From contig CM056564.1 in assembly GCA_029721515.1 (NCBI GenBank), positions 601,204 through 665,203 on the forward strand: DNA of 64,000 nt. The letters run 5' to 3'. The translations under genes were made by a program, and so were the position numbers. Positions 12,106 through 23,862 of the stretch are shown one piece after another. This DNA is from Synanceia verrucosa. Lineage: Eukaryota; Chordata; Actinopteri; Perciformes; Synanceiidae. Numbering within the stretch: position 1 is the stretch's first letter; each line of letters starts with the position of its first letter. Below the pieces are notes generated by a model. It saw only the letters and a list, made by a program, of their open reading frames with translations, did no database searches and was not told where the DNA came from.

Positions 12106-12901
12106 ACGTAGTTAGTCCTCTCAGAATGACCTTCACAATTCAGGTGAGCTTTGTTCAGTCTCACAACCAGTACGGAGAAGGAAACTTGTCCCTGTAAGAC
12201 AGCTGCAGTCTTACAAAGAGTGGAGTGTATCGTCTCCTCGGTGGGACAATCAGAACCAGAATCAGAATTTCTTTCAGCACAAATAAGTACTTCTGAAGCA
12301 CTTATAACTCTGCTCAGTCAAACCTCCACTACCATGGCGGGCAGTGCTAACAGGAAGGGTAGCTAGTCCAACCAGCTAACATGGAATGAGAGTACAATTA
12401 CACTTTGCATGCAAACTCAAATAAATGTTAACACAATGCAGCCTTGACTTATTTCTTATTTTTGTAGGGTCAGTAAGCTCCCTGCAGAGGGAGCAGCTCA
12501 ATACTGCAGAAATGACTACAAGAGCAGTGAACAACTAGTCAGTGGAGGCAGACAGGCTGATGAGTGCACAGAAAGAAGCTGACAGGGATCACTGAGCACA
12601 AAGACGCTCCCTGTAGCACATGAATAATCAGTCATTCATTTGTATAACATCAGTATTTATAATCAATAACTCTTAAGTTATTGATTCACACAGACACCAT
12701 CCAGTTTTGTGGAAACAGGGAAAACTTGCAGATTTGATATGATAGGGTCTCTTAACCTAAGGCAGCTCTTGAGATTCTTGGACCTCGTGTCCAGTGATTC
12801 AATTTGCTTTATAGACACACACAAATCAAATAAAACAACTTCTTTATGTTTATTTGACAAACTACATGACTAAACTACGAACAGAAACTATTTCACTACA
12901 T
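12106..12901. other. Intergenic, with partial repeat of the TGTAGCATA element
   Basis: 12106-12650 shows no gene. 12660-12901 repeats, in the same orientation, the terminal part of the adjacent element (compare 12980-13160): the aaacagggaaaactt block, the tttgacaaacta block and the flanking AT-rich words. This gives a tandem arrangement at the element's end. Confidence 0.6.
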
Positions 12902-14144
12902 TGTAGCATAAATAGTGTAGAGCAGATTAGTCAATCATTAATTAATATCAAATTATGTATTTATAAACAATACCTTTAAGTTATTGATCTTAAACCAAAA
13001 ATTACCTTTAAAACCCAGTTTTGCTAAAACAGGGAAAACTTATGAATAGAGTCTCTTAATCTCAGGGTGCTACAGAGTTCTTGACCTAGTGTACAGTGAT
13101 TCAATTACTTTATATACACACACAAATCAAATAACCAAGTTCTTTATAAATGAGATGTTTATTTGACAAACTATAACCAGACTACTACTGTCACAGAAAA
13201 TAACTAATAATAGATGATTAGTTTGACAAACTAAATGACCAGGCTACTAACAGAAATAATAATTGTTTCCCTCCCCCTCCCAGCATGTAGGAGAGGGAGA
13301 ACAGAGATGCAGTGGAGAGGATGAAGACCAGAACTTGACTGACTGAAGGACTGAAGAAGAGTAGAGAGAGCACTCAGACCAGCTGAGGCTTTTTATGATC
13401 TTTGTTGAAGGTCCAGTGGGGTGTGACCACTGGTCCCTCCCCATCCACCAAGTTAACTGAGATGATATTCTTTTAACTTATTTAATCTTAATACTGCTGT
13501 GTTTTACTTTATTAAAGTTTCTCTATGTGAAAGCTCCCTCTCTCAGCTGTAAAATGACACCAAGCAACCTATAGTAGGAAACCACAGAACAAAACTTGAC
13601 CAATTGAATCAAATTAACCAACACAGATGAACCATGATATCAGAGCATGTAGGAAGGTGTACTACAACAGGCAGATCTATGTATGATTGTGTCTGTAGAT
13701 TTAATCCACAACCAATCCCACATGTCACATTTAGTCCTTATCAGAAGGAGGAAAAGGAAGAGGATCTGTGTGGAGACTGATGTTTGACATTGTAACAGTG
13801 ATACTTATATGACAGTAGCTGAGGAATGAAAGCATAGTTAACCATTAAAATCTTAATGTAATGTTCTGTTCCAGACAGGGAGAAAGGAAGAGGCCACATT
13901 AAGCTTTGGATGTGTCTGGCAGGATTAAAGCAGGAATGTGGGGCAATAAAACTCCTCCTCCTGGTGTATGTCCTGGAGTTTCTTGGGTCAGAGAGGAGGA
14001 ACTGGTCTTATCTGTTTATTCTGCCAGTCATAAAACTTAAGCCTTAAGCACTTAGGTGCCACATAGTGTCAGATAGATTTCCTGGGGAGATACTCAGAAA
14101 TGAGAAGAGTTAAGTTCATTATTTATGCTCATTGATATGCTACA
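12902..14144 (-). mobile_element. TGTAGCATA-ended element, inverted shorter copy
   Basis: On the minus strand it starts TGTAGCATATCAATGAGC (14144) and ends ATTTATGCTACA (12902), matching the ends and most of the body of 3603-5838. About 945 bp of the other copy are absent here (junction near 13260). I see no target duplication, and a partial tandem copy abuts the low-coordinate end. Confidence 0.75.
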
Positions 14145-15347
14145 AGAGGAACGAGTGAGATTAACCGGTGCACGCAGGGTCCATTTACATTGATATTTCA
14201 TTCTTAATATATTATTGATTAATAATTTATTTAGTTTATATATTATTAGTAATAGTTGATATATTATTGACTAATGAATTGTCATTTTACTTTTTAATGA
14301 TTATTTCCTACTTTGATTGTTTTTGTTTCCATTTCAGTGCAATAACAATATTTAATAACCTGACATTTAATCACGTACACTATATTTGTTATTTTAAAAG
14401 GCTAGAAATGCATATAGATCTTCAGCCTATAGAAACTTTTATTTTCTCCCCAGCTTTCCTAGTTTACAACATTAAGTAAACTTTGCAATAACAGAAAGAG
14501 GACTTCACCACAGGTGAACGTCCTGCTTGCTGCAGTATCATGGGGGGGGGATGCATAACTCAACGATGGCAACACAGATAGCTCGAAATACAAGCAAATT
14601 CAACGTTATTTCTTCAGTAAAACATCATCATAAATCAATGTAAACCATTAAACAATAATAAATGGCGTTTATATCCGGCATCTGTGATTCTTTATTGATA
14701 GGATAATTTGATCAGTTTAGGAGTGGCAGTGATTTACAGCTATTTGAGCTGGTGATCAGCTATTAAACAGGTGGCTCACCTGTTCAGACAGGGCACGGAG
14801 GTGTAACTGCTTTTGATCAAATATGAAATAGAATGATCAGATTCAGAACAGCTTCAGGTATGAGGAATCTGACTCTGATTTACAGCACTCTCAGCACACA
14901 AGGTAAAGAAATAATAAAATATGTCAAAGGTAAATAACAAGGCACCGGCACTGGATTCAGGAGTGACGGTGAGGAGAAGCGCTCCCTTTTTTTCAGGTGT
15001 AGAGGTGAAACCTCACCTGTGATTCAACGTTTGTACTTTACTGTAATAAACATTATATTGTTGAAAAGCCCAATTTATCTGCTTTCAGAATCAACTGAAT
15101 GCCTTCAATAGCACACACTGATCAGGAGTTACGGTCATCAGAAGAGAGGCTGTGAAATCTGTCGGCGCCGACAGGTCTGGTGGTCATTAAGAGGGACGTT
15201 GAATAAACATTTTGAGTTTGCAAAAGTCTGTCATTTTTATTGTCACTGCTTTGATTGTCAATATTGGACATTACATCCATGTCTTTAAGCCTAAAATGAT
15301 GTAGTACAATGTAGAATATTTTCCACTCTCCGCATTGTTGCTGCCAC
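14145..15347. other. Non-coding; no gene seen
   Basis: AT-rich from 14190 to 14480, then mixed composition with short inverted words around 14750-14800 (caggtggctcacctg). No repeat family or gene is recognised. Confidence 0.45.
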
Positions 15348-16023
15348 TTTATGAACCATTGCTGGTGCTAGCTTCTGCTAGTTGTACAGTAAAGCTACAA
15401 GCATCATTTTGTACCATAACCTTGGCCTACTTACCAGCTATTGGTCTGCTCTGATTGCAATTTGCTTGATTACTATGAAAATAAGAGCATAGTTAATATA
15501 GCTGAATCATGATTAACAAATGCTTCATGCTATCAGTTAAGACATACTGTATCTATACAGCTACATGTAGACCATATCTTTTTTCATGTTTAGTCTTCAT
15601 GTCAACTTAGCTGTATAAACACAGATACAATAATTATGTACATATATAATAGGAGGGGCAATTTCCCCTATTTAGATGTTACAGTCAAGGCAAAGACCTA
15701 GCAAGTAGGCTAATTAGCGATTAGCTTTACTCGCGATTAGCATACTAATAAACATGAATTTGGTCATAAAAATGTTGCTGTAAGACAGGCAGTACATTAC
15801 CTTAAGACAGACGATGTTGCACTAAACATTTTGACCATTTATGACAAATATTCTATCACTTCACAGGCATAAACAGAAGGTAGAATACAGATAATGCTAG
15901 CTTGCTAAATAATGACAAGTTAACGTTACCTACCGTCTCCATGGGCACAATTCGCCTTCATGCAGAGACAATTTATCTTTGCATTTATTTGACACCAGCT
16001 ATGTATTCTTATGTGTGTGACTG

Positions 16024-16056
<33 letters not shown>

Positions 16057-16102
16057 CATGCATTATGCATTACAATACATTAATGCGTAATAATGCACTT
16101 AT
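15348..16102 (+). repeat. Segmental direct repeat, copy 2 (copy 1 at 1205-2062)
   Basis: Matches 1205-2062 in the same orientation with one unique block (about 15650-15950). Ends at the assembly gap, so its true extent is unknown. Confidence 0.85.
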
Positions 16103-16602
16103 NNNNNNNNNNNNNNNNNNNNNNNNNNNNNNNNNNNNNNNNNNNNNNNNNNNNNNNNNNNNNNNNNNNNNNNNNNNNNNNNNNNNNNNNNNNNNNNNNN
16201 NNNNNNNNNNNNNNNNNNNNNNNNNNNNNNNNNNNNNNNNNNNNNNNNNNNNNNNNNNNNNNNNNNNNNNNNNNNNNNNNNNNNNNNNNNNNNNNNNNNN
16301 NNNNNNNNNNNNNNNNNNNNNNNNNNNNNNNNNNNNNNNNNNNNNNNNNNNNNNNNNNNNNNNNNNNNNNNNNNNNNNNNNNNNNNNNNNNNNNNNNNNN
16401 NNNNNNNNNNNNNNNNNNNNNNNNNNNNNNNNNNNNNNNNNNNNNNNNNNNNNNNNNNNNNNNNNNNNNNNNNNNNNNNNNNNNNNNNNNNNNNNNNNNN
16501 NNNNNNNNNNNNNNNNNNNNNNNNNNNNNNNNNNNNNNNNNNNNNNNNNNNNNNNNNNNNNNNNNNNNNNNNNNNNNNNNNNNNNNNNNNNNNNNNNNNN
16601 NN
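16103..16602. other. Assembly gap (500 N)
   Basis: A run of exactly 500 N, a conventional placeholder size. It separates the segmental repeat from the tandem array. Confidence 1.
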
Positions 16603-19600
16603 CAGTTGCTTTTGTCAACTAAAACTGCCCCAAAAAGTAGCACTTACTGAATGCAACAGTCAAGTCCATGCTCAAGTTAGAGTAATTCATATGACTTACA
16701 AAACATGACAGTGTTCTTAACCCACTGACAAAATGCAGAATTTGTCAAATAAGTATTTGTAAATGAAGCTGGGACTTCAGAGGTCACCAACACTACCCTA
16801 ACAAAGTAGCACTTAGTGCATTCAGAACTCAAGTCAGTGCCAGTGTTAAGGTAATGTTGATGCCAAATTCATGCCTGTAGCTCGTGGTGTGAAAATTATG
16901 GAAACCTGTTGTCTTTGCATTTGTCCAGCAAGATGTCCGTTGAAGAACTCACAACCAAGACAACCCCAAAGAGAAGCACTTATGAACACAATGTCCATCA
17001 GTGTCTTTGTTTGAGGTGATCTGAGAGGGATTCTTGTAAAATATGGCCTCAACGGTATTCAGTTGCTTTTGTCAAGCAAAACTGCCCCAACAAGTAGCAC
17101 TTACTGAATACAACAGTCAAGTCAATGCTCAAGTTAGAGTAATTCATATGACTTACAAAACATGTCAGTATTCTTAACCCACTGACAAAATGCAGAATTG
17201 CTCAATTAAGTCTTTTTAATGAAGCTGGGACCTCAGAGGTCAGCAACTCTACCCCAACAAGTAGCACTTACTGCATTCAGAACTCAAGTCAGTGCCAGTG
17301 TTTAGGTAATGTTGATGCCAAATTCATGCATGTAGCTAGTGGTGTGAAAATTAGGGAAAAATGTTGTTTTTGCATTTGTCCAGCATTATTTCTGTTGAAG
17401 AAGTCACAACCAAGACAACCCCAAAGAGAAGCAGTTATGAACACAATGTCCATCAGGATCAGGAGGAGGATTCGTGTAAAATATGGCCTCAACGGTAATC
17501 AGTTGCTTTTGTCAAGCAAAACTGCCCCAACAAGTAGCACTTACTGAATACAACAGTCAAGTCAATGCTCAAGTTAGAGTAATTCATATGACTTACAAAA
17601 CATGTCAGTATTCTTAACCCACTGACAAAGTGCAGATTTGCTCAATTAAGTCTTTGTAAATGAAGCTGGGACTTCAGAGGTCAGCAACACTACCCCATCA
17701 AGTAGCACTTACTGCATTCAGAACTCAAGTCAGTGCCAGTGTTTCGGTAATGTTGATGCCAAATTCATGCCTGTAGCTAGTGGTGTGAAAATTACAGAAA
17801 CCTGTTGTCTTTGCATTTATCAAGCAATATGCCTGTTGAAGAAGTCACAACCAAGACAACCCCAAAGAGAAGCACTTAGGAACACAATGTCCATCAGTGT
17901 CTTTGTTTGAGGTGATCTGAGAGGGATTCTTGTAAAATATGGCCTCAATGGTATTCAACTGCTTTTCTCAAGCAAAACTGCCCCAAAAAGTAGCACTTAC
18001 TGTATGCAACAGTCAAGTCAATGCTAAAGTTAGAGTAATTCATATGACTTAAAAAACATGACAGTGTTCTTAACCCATTGACAAAATTCAGAATTTCTCA
18101 AATAAGTCTTTCTAAATGAAGCTGGGACTTCAGAGGCCACCAATACAACCCCAACAAGTAGCACTTACTGCATTCAGAACTCAAGTCAGTGCCAGTGTTT
18201 AGGTAATGATGATGCCAAATTCATGCCTGTAGCTAGTGGTGTGAAAATTACAGAAACCTGTTGTCTTTGCATTTGTCCAGCAAAATGTCCGTTGAAGAAC
18301 TCACAACCAAGACAACCCCAAAGAGAAGCACTTACCAACACAAGAATCATGTGTGTCTCCACTTGAGGTGATCTGAGAGTGATTACAATGTGATTTATCT
18401 TCATTTGCAACATCATGTTCAACCACCCAACAAGTAGCACCCACTGAGATCAAATTCAAGGCAATACTCAAGTTCGGCCTCTTTCAAAGACTTACAGTGA
18501 TCAGTCTTCTGTGCTCATACATTTGTCCATAGTCCAAATGCTTCTTTCTGGTGTCCTCTGCACTGCGAACCAGCAGCTGTGCATGTGATGTTTCTTGCAC
18601 GGATGTGCTCATCTTAAATTCTCAATGCAGCCATGTTCACTCAACCCCACCCTCTTTTTGTTGAAGTTTTAACAGCCTCGACTATTGAAAGTAAACAGTG
18701 GCTTTCTGAACACCTTAAACATTTGCATGCCTTTAGCAGTTGTTGAGTGGCCACTTAAATTGGAATGACTTTTCGCAGTCCAACTCATTGCTACATTGTG
18801 GCATGTAGTTGGAGCTCCATCAGTAAGCCTTTCAAGCCATACAAATATGTAATGATAGAAAGTGATTGTCTCGGCATTTGTCTCGGTAGTTTTCTGTTGA
18901 AGAACTCACAACCAAGACAACCCCAAAGAGAAGCACTTATGAACACAAGAATCATGTGTGTCTCCATTTGAGGTGATCTGAGAGGGATTCTTGTAAAATA
19001 TGGCATTGAAGATATTCAGTTGCTATTGTCAAGCAAAACTGCCCCAACAAGTAGCACTTACTGTATGCAACAGTCAAGTCAATGCTCAAGTTAGAGTAAT
19101 TCATATGACTTACAAAACATGTCAGTATTCTTAACCCACTGACAAAGTGCAGATTTGCTCAATTAAGTCTTTGTAAATGAAGCTGGGACTTCAGAGGTCA
19201 GCAACACTACCCCATCAAGTAGCACTTACTGCATTCAGAACTCAAGTCAGTGCCTGTGTTTCGGTAATGTTGATGCCAAATTCATGCCTTTAGCTAGTGG
19301 TGTGAAAATTATGGAAACCTGTTGTCTTTGCATTTGTCAAGCAATATGCCTGTTGAAGAAGTCACAACCAAGACAACCCCAAAGAGAAGCACTTAGGAAC
19401 ACAATGTCCATCAGTGTCTTTGTTTGAGACGATCTGAGAGGGATCCTTTAAAATATGGCCTCAATGGTATTCAGTTGCTTTTGTCAAGCAAAACTGCCCC
19501 AACAACTAGCACTTACTGACTGCAACAGTCAAGTCAATGCTAAAGTTTGAGTAATTCATATGATTTACAAAACATGACAGTGTTCTTAACCCATTGACAA

Positions 19601-21884
19601 AATTCAGAATTTCTCAAATAAGTCTTTCTAAATGAAGCTGGGACTTCAGAGGCCACCAATACTACCCCAACAAGTAGCACTTACTGCATTCAGAACTCAA
19701 GTCAGTGCTAGTGTTTAGGTAATGTTGATGCCAAATTCATGCCTGTAGCTAGTGGTGTGAAAATTACAGAAACCTGTTGTCTTTGCATTTGTCCAGCAAA
19801 ATATCCGTTGAAGAACTCACAACCAAGACAACACCAAAGAGAAGCACTTACCAACACAAGAATCATGTGTGTCTCCACTTGAGGTGATCTGAGAGTGATT
19901 ACAATGTGATTTATCTTCATTTGCAACATCATGTTCAACCACCCAACAAGTAGCACCCACTGAGATCAAATTCAAGGCAATACTCAAGTTCGGTCTTTTT
20001 CAAAGACTTACAGTGATCAGTCTTCTGTGCTCATACATTTGTCCATAGTCCAAATGCTTCTTTCTGGTGTCCTCTGCACTGCCAACCAGCAGCTGTGCAT
20101 GTGATGTTTCTAGCACGGATGTGCTCATCTTAAATTCTCAATGCAGCCATGTTCACTCAACCCCACCCTCTTTTTGTTGAAGTTTTAACGGCCTCGACTA
20201 TTGAAAGTAAACAGTGGCTTTCTGAACACCTTAAACATTTGCATGCCTTTAGCAGTTGTTGAGTGGCCACTTAAATTGGAATGACTTTTCTCAGTCCAAC
20301 TCATTGCTACATTGTGGTTGTAGTTGGAGCTCCATCAGTAAGCCTTTCAAGCCATACAAATATGTAATGATAGAAAGTGATTGTCTCGGCATTTGTCTAG
20401 GTAGTTTTCTGTTGAAGAACTCACAACCAAGACAACCCCAAAGAGAAGCACTTATGAACACAAGAATCATGTGTGTCTCCATTTGAGGTGATCTGAGAGG
20501 GATTCTTGTAAAATATGGCATTGAAGATATTCAGTCAAACTGCCCCAACAAGTAGCACTTACTGTATGCAACAGTCAAGTCAATGCTCAAGTTAGAGTAA
20601 TTCATATGACTTACAAAACATGCCAGTATTCTTAACCCACTGACAAAATGCAGAATTGCTCAAATAAGTCTTTTTAATGAAGCTGGGACTTCAGAGGTTA
20701 CCAAAACTACCCCAACAAGTAGCACTTACTGCATTCAAAAATCAAGTCAGTGCTCATGTTTAGGTAATGTTGATGCCAAATATATGCCTTTAGCTAGTGG
20801 TGTGAAAATTATGGAAACCTGTTGTCTTTGCATTTGTCAAGCAATATGCCTGTTGAAGAAGTCATAACCAAGACAACCCCAAAGAGAAGCACTTAGGAAC
20901 ACAATCTCCATCATTGTCTTTGTTTGAGGAGATCTGAGAGGGATTCATGTAAAATATGGCCTCAACGGTATTCAGTTGCTTTTGTCAAGCAAAACTGCCC
21001 CAACAAGTAGCACTTACTGACTGCAACAGTCAAGTCAATGCTCATGTTAGAGTAATTCATATGACTTACAAAACCTGACAGTATTCTTAACCCACTGACA
21101 AAATGCAGAATTGCTCAATTAAGTCTTTGTAAATGAAGCTAGGACAGAGGTCAGCAACACTACCCCAACAACTAGCACTTACTGCATTCAGAATTCAAGT
21201 CAGTGCCAGTGTTTAGGTAATGTTGATGCCAAATTCATGCATGTAGCTAGTGGTGTGAAAATTAGGGAAAAATGTTGTTTTTGCATTTGTCCAGCAATAT
21301 GCCTGTTGAAGAAGTCATAACCAAGACAACCCCAAAGAGAAGCACTTAGGAACACAATCTCCATCATTGTCTTTGTTTGAGGAGATCTGAGAGGGATTCA
21401 TGTAAAATATGGCCTCAATGGTATTCAGTTGCTTTTGTCAAGCAAAACTGCCCCAACAAGTAGCACTTACTGACTGCAACAGTCAAGTCAATGCTAAAGT
21501 TAGAGTAATTCATATGATTTACAAAACATGACAGTGTTCTTAAACCACTGACAAAATTCAGAATTTTTCAAATAAGTCTTTCTAAATGAAGCTGGGACTT
21601 CAGAGGCCAGCAATACTACCCCAACAAAGTAGCACTTACTGCATTCAAAAATCAAGCCAGTGCCAGTGTTTAGGTAATGTTGATGCCAAATTTATGCTTC
21701 TGGCTGTTGGTGTGAAAATTATGGAAAATGTTGTTTTTGCATTTGTCCAGCATTATTTCTGTAGAAGTCACAACCAAGACAACCCCAAAGAGAAGCATTT
21801 ATGAACACAAGAATCATGTGTGTCTCCATTTTAGGTGATCTCAGAGGGATTCTTGTAAAATATGGCATTGAAGATATTCAGTTG
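16603..21884 (+). repeat. Tandem array of about 450-bp monomers with higher-order structure
   Basis: The anchor aaaactgcccca recurs at 16621, 17078, 17518, 17974, 19035, 19490, 20537 (shortened), 20991 and 21444, giving monomers of about 440-457 bp and two longer intervals. Each monomer holds two diverged caacaagtagcacttactg half-units and one accaagacaaccccaaagag block. 17974-19489 and 19490-20990 are near-identical blocks of about 1.5 kb, each including a variant segment (about 18420-18880 and 19940-20380) that is absent from the simple monomers. On the minus strand most monomers keep 65-84 codons open around SASLWGCLGCEFFN. No known satellite or protein is recognised. Confidence 0.92.
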
Positions 21885-22508
21885 ACTTGAGTTCTGAATT
21901 CAGTAAGTGCTACTTGTTGGGGTAGTGTTGCTGACCTCTGTCCTAGCTTCATTTACAAAGACTTAATTGAGCAATTCTGCATTTTGTCAGTGGGTTAAGA
22001 ATACTGGCATGTTTTCTAAGTCAAATGAATTACTCTGAAGCATTGACTTGACTGTTGCATTCAGTAAGTGCTACTTGTTGGGGCAGTTTTACTTGACAAT
22101 AGCAACTGAATATCTTAAATGCCATATTGCACAAGAATACCTCTCAGATCACCTCAAGTGGAGACACACATGATTCTTGTGTTCATAAGTGCATCTCTTT
22201 GGGGTTGTCTTGGTTGTGAATTCTTCAATGGACATATTGCTGGACAAATGCAAAGACAACATATTTCCATAATTTTCACACCACTAGGTACAGGCATAAA
22301 TTTGGCATCAACATTACCTAAACACTGGCACCGACTTGAGTTCTGAATGCAGTAAGTGCTAGTTGTTAGGGTAGTGTTGCTGACCTCTGAAGTCCTGGCT
22401 TCATTAACAAAGACTTATTTGACCAATTCTGCATTTTGTCAGTGGGTTAAGAATACTGGCATGTTTAACTTGAGCATTAACTTTACTGTTGTATACAGTA
22501 AGTGCTAC
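21885..22508 (-). repeat. Inverted tail of the 450-bp array
   Basis: At about 21884 the array switches orientation: from here the monomer sequence continues as its reverse complement for about 1.4 units, ending near 22508. The junction makes a large fold-back with the preceding units. The strand that carries the conserved open frame is now plus (22119-22346). Confidence 0.92.
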
Positions 22509-22627
22509 TATGCAAATTGATTACTCTGCCAATCCTTTTGGCTCTGACTGACATCTTTTTTGATGCAGGTATTGAGACAAGGCTTTTATGATATCTATCC
22601 TTAACCTAAACTTACTGTATATCTTAC

Positions 22628-23191
22628 CTTAAATGTGATCTGTCCCTGGCTAACAGCACCTGCCTGATGCGGCAGGGGACCAGGCTGCATGACGCCCTGC
22701 AGTCCCTGGATCATGATGGGAGCAGCTAGTCCAACATTCAGTGTCTAAGTAGACATGGATGTATTTGGCTGCTTAGAGCTATATGGAGCTGCACCCAGGA
22801 TGGTGCACCCAGCTTGTGCTCCGCTCACACTTTAATCCAGCTGATGGTGGACAGTGACCTCATATCCCAGGTTGTGAGCACCTGCAGGACTCTTCAGGTG
22901 ACTTGGCTGGTCAGTGACAGGTGGAGCTGGTACCATGGGACTGCACTTAGTAATTTCTTCGCACAGACTCTCCACAAGTTGTTGATGAACAGAATCATCA
23001 AAAGGAGCAGAAAGAGGCAAAGTTGATGCACCAAATATATTGCAGAGGGTTTCAAGTAGTAATCAGTATTCCTCATCATTGAGAAGTTCTGCATCCAGAT
23101 CCATGCCGTTGGCAGGCATGTTGTCAGCTGTCTCCATACGGTTACTCCAGAGGAATGACTGGTGTTTCACTCTGTCTGAACGTTATGGTGC
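22628..23191 (-). pseudogene. Inverted, nonsense-mutated copy of the 441-1004 exon
   Basis: Same length (564 bp) and same acceptor and donor contexts as 441-1004, on the opposite strand. The duplicated block reaches from about 22514 to 23286 and corresponds to about 350-1118. Relative to copy 1 there are three in-frame nonsense changes: AGA to TGA at 23063-23065, GAA to TAA at 22832-22834 and GAG to TAG at 22745-22747. No length change is seen inside the exon, so decay has been by substitution. Confidence 0.8.
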
Positions 23192-23259
23192 CTGAGACAA
23201 ACATTAATAAGAAGATGATTTTCAGAATCTGATATTGAAACACCATATGCACATTTTTG

Positions 23260-23286
23260 GGGACGGCACAGTGGTGCAGTGGTTAG
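23260..23286 (+). mobile_element. V-SINE head fragment cut by an LTR
   Basis: The 5' head of a V-SINE (ggcacagtggtgcagtggttag) stops exactly where the LTR begins at 23287. The homologous copy at 299-373 continues with the rest of the SINE, so the retroviral element inserted into this SINE. Confidence 0.8.
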
Positions 23287-23862
23287 TGTTGTGGAAAATA
23301 TTGAATAGTCAATGAGGAAAGAATGGATGCACCCAGGAGCCTCCCGCGGTTGATTGAAGAAGTAACATTTATTGAAGATTCTGATCTATCAGGAGGAATA
23401 TGAACTTTGTCGTGGACAACCGTACAGCTGCCAGAGTCCGCCACATATTCCTTCCTTCCCCTATGGTGCTCAGACTTATAAACTAACACCCAGTTAAGTA
23501 CAAGTATATTGCCTTACATTACTCTTGAGTAGCGTTACAGTCAGGGCATGCTCATTCTAAGCTCTGAACTAACAGTGGCGCCTGTTGTCTTGCTGACACG
23601 CAGCCATTGGCCTTATCAAAGACTCCTCTAACCTTGGTTACCGAGTCAACTTAGAGATAACTAGCCTTCTGTTTTCCTTGAGACACTGTGCTTCAAACCT
23701 GCATTCTGGAGGGACATTTTAAGGATTTACTGCTGTAAAAAAAGGACACTAGCCAAACCTAGTAACTCCTAAATTTAGAAAAAATCCAAAACAATCCCCA
23801 ATTATTGATCATAAGATCAATACCAAACACAGCAGTTTATATTTTTTTTTAATTTTCTGACA
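23287..23862 (-). mobile_element. Long terminal repeat, family 1 (3' LTR)
   Basis: On the minus strand it runs from TGTCAGAAAATT to TTTTCCACAACA, 576 bp, with canonical TG...CA ends. A TATA-like TTTATAAG lies at 23475-23482 and an AATAAA signal at 23368-23373, both correctly oriented for the minus strand. Position and strand make it the 3' LTR of the retrovirus remnant upstream. The expected sense-strand polypurine tract is not seen next to it; the purine-rich caaagggggaagg at 23868-23880 is on the other strand. Confidence 0.65.

Noticed and set aside
11217..12197. Plus-strand 326-codon frame rich in WSMSGWIRSRW
   Set aside because: Mirror of the 15-bp minisatellite; the Trp/Arg/Ser content is compositional, and if either strand codes, the Pro/Thr minus frame is more plausible.
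16065..16650. Long frames across the N run (likewise at 34474-35157 and 60912-61805)
   Set aside because: They consist almost wholly of unknown residues translated from assembly gaps.
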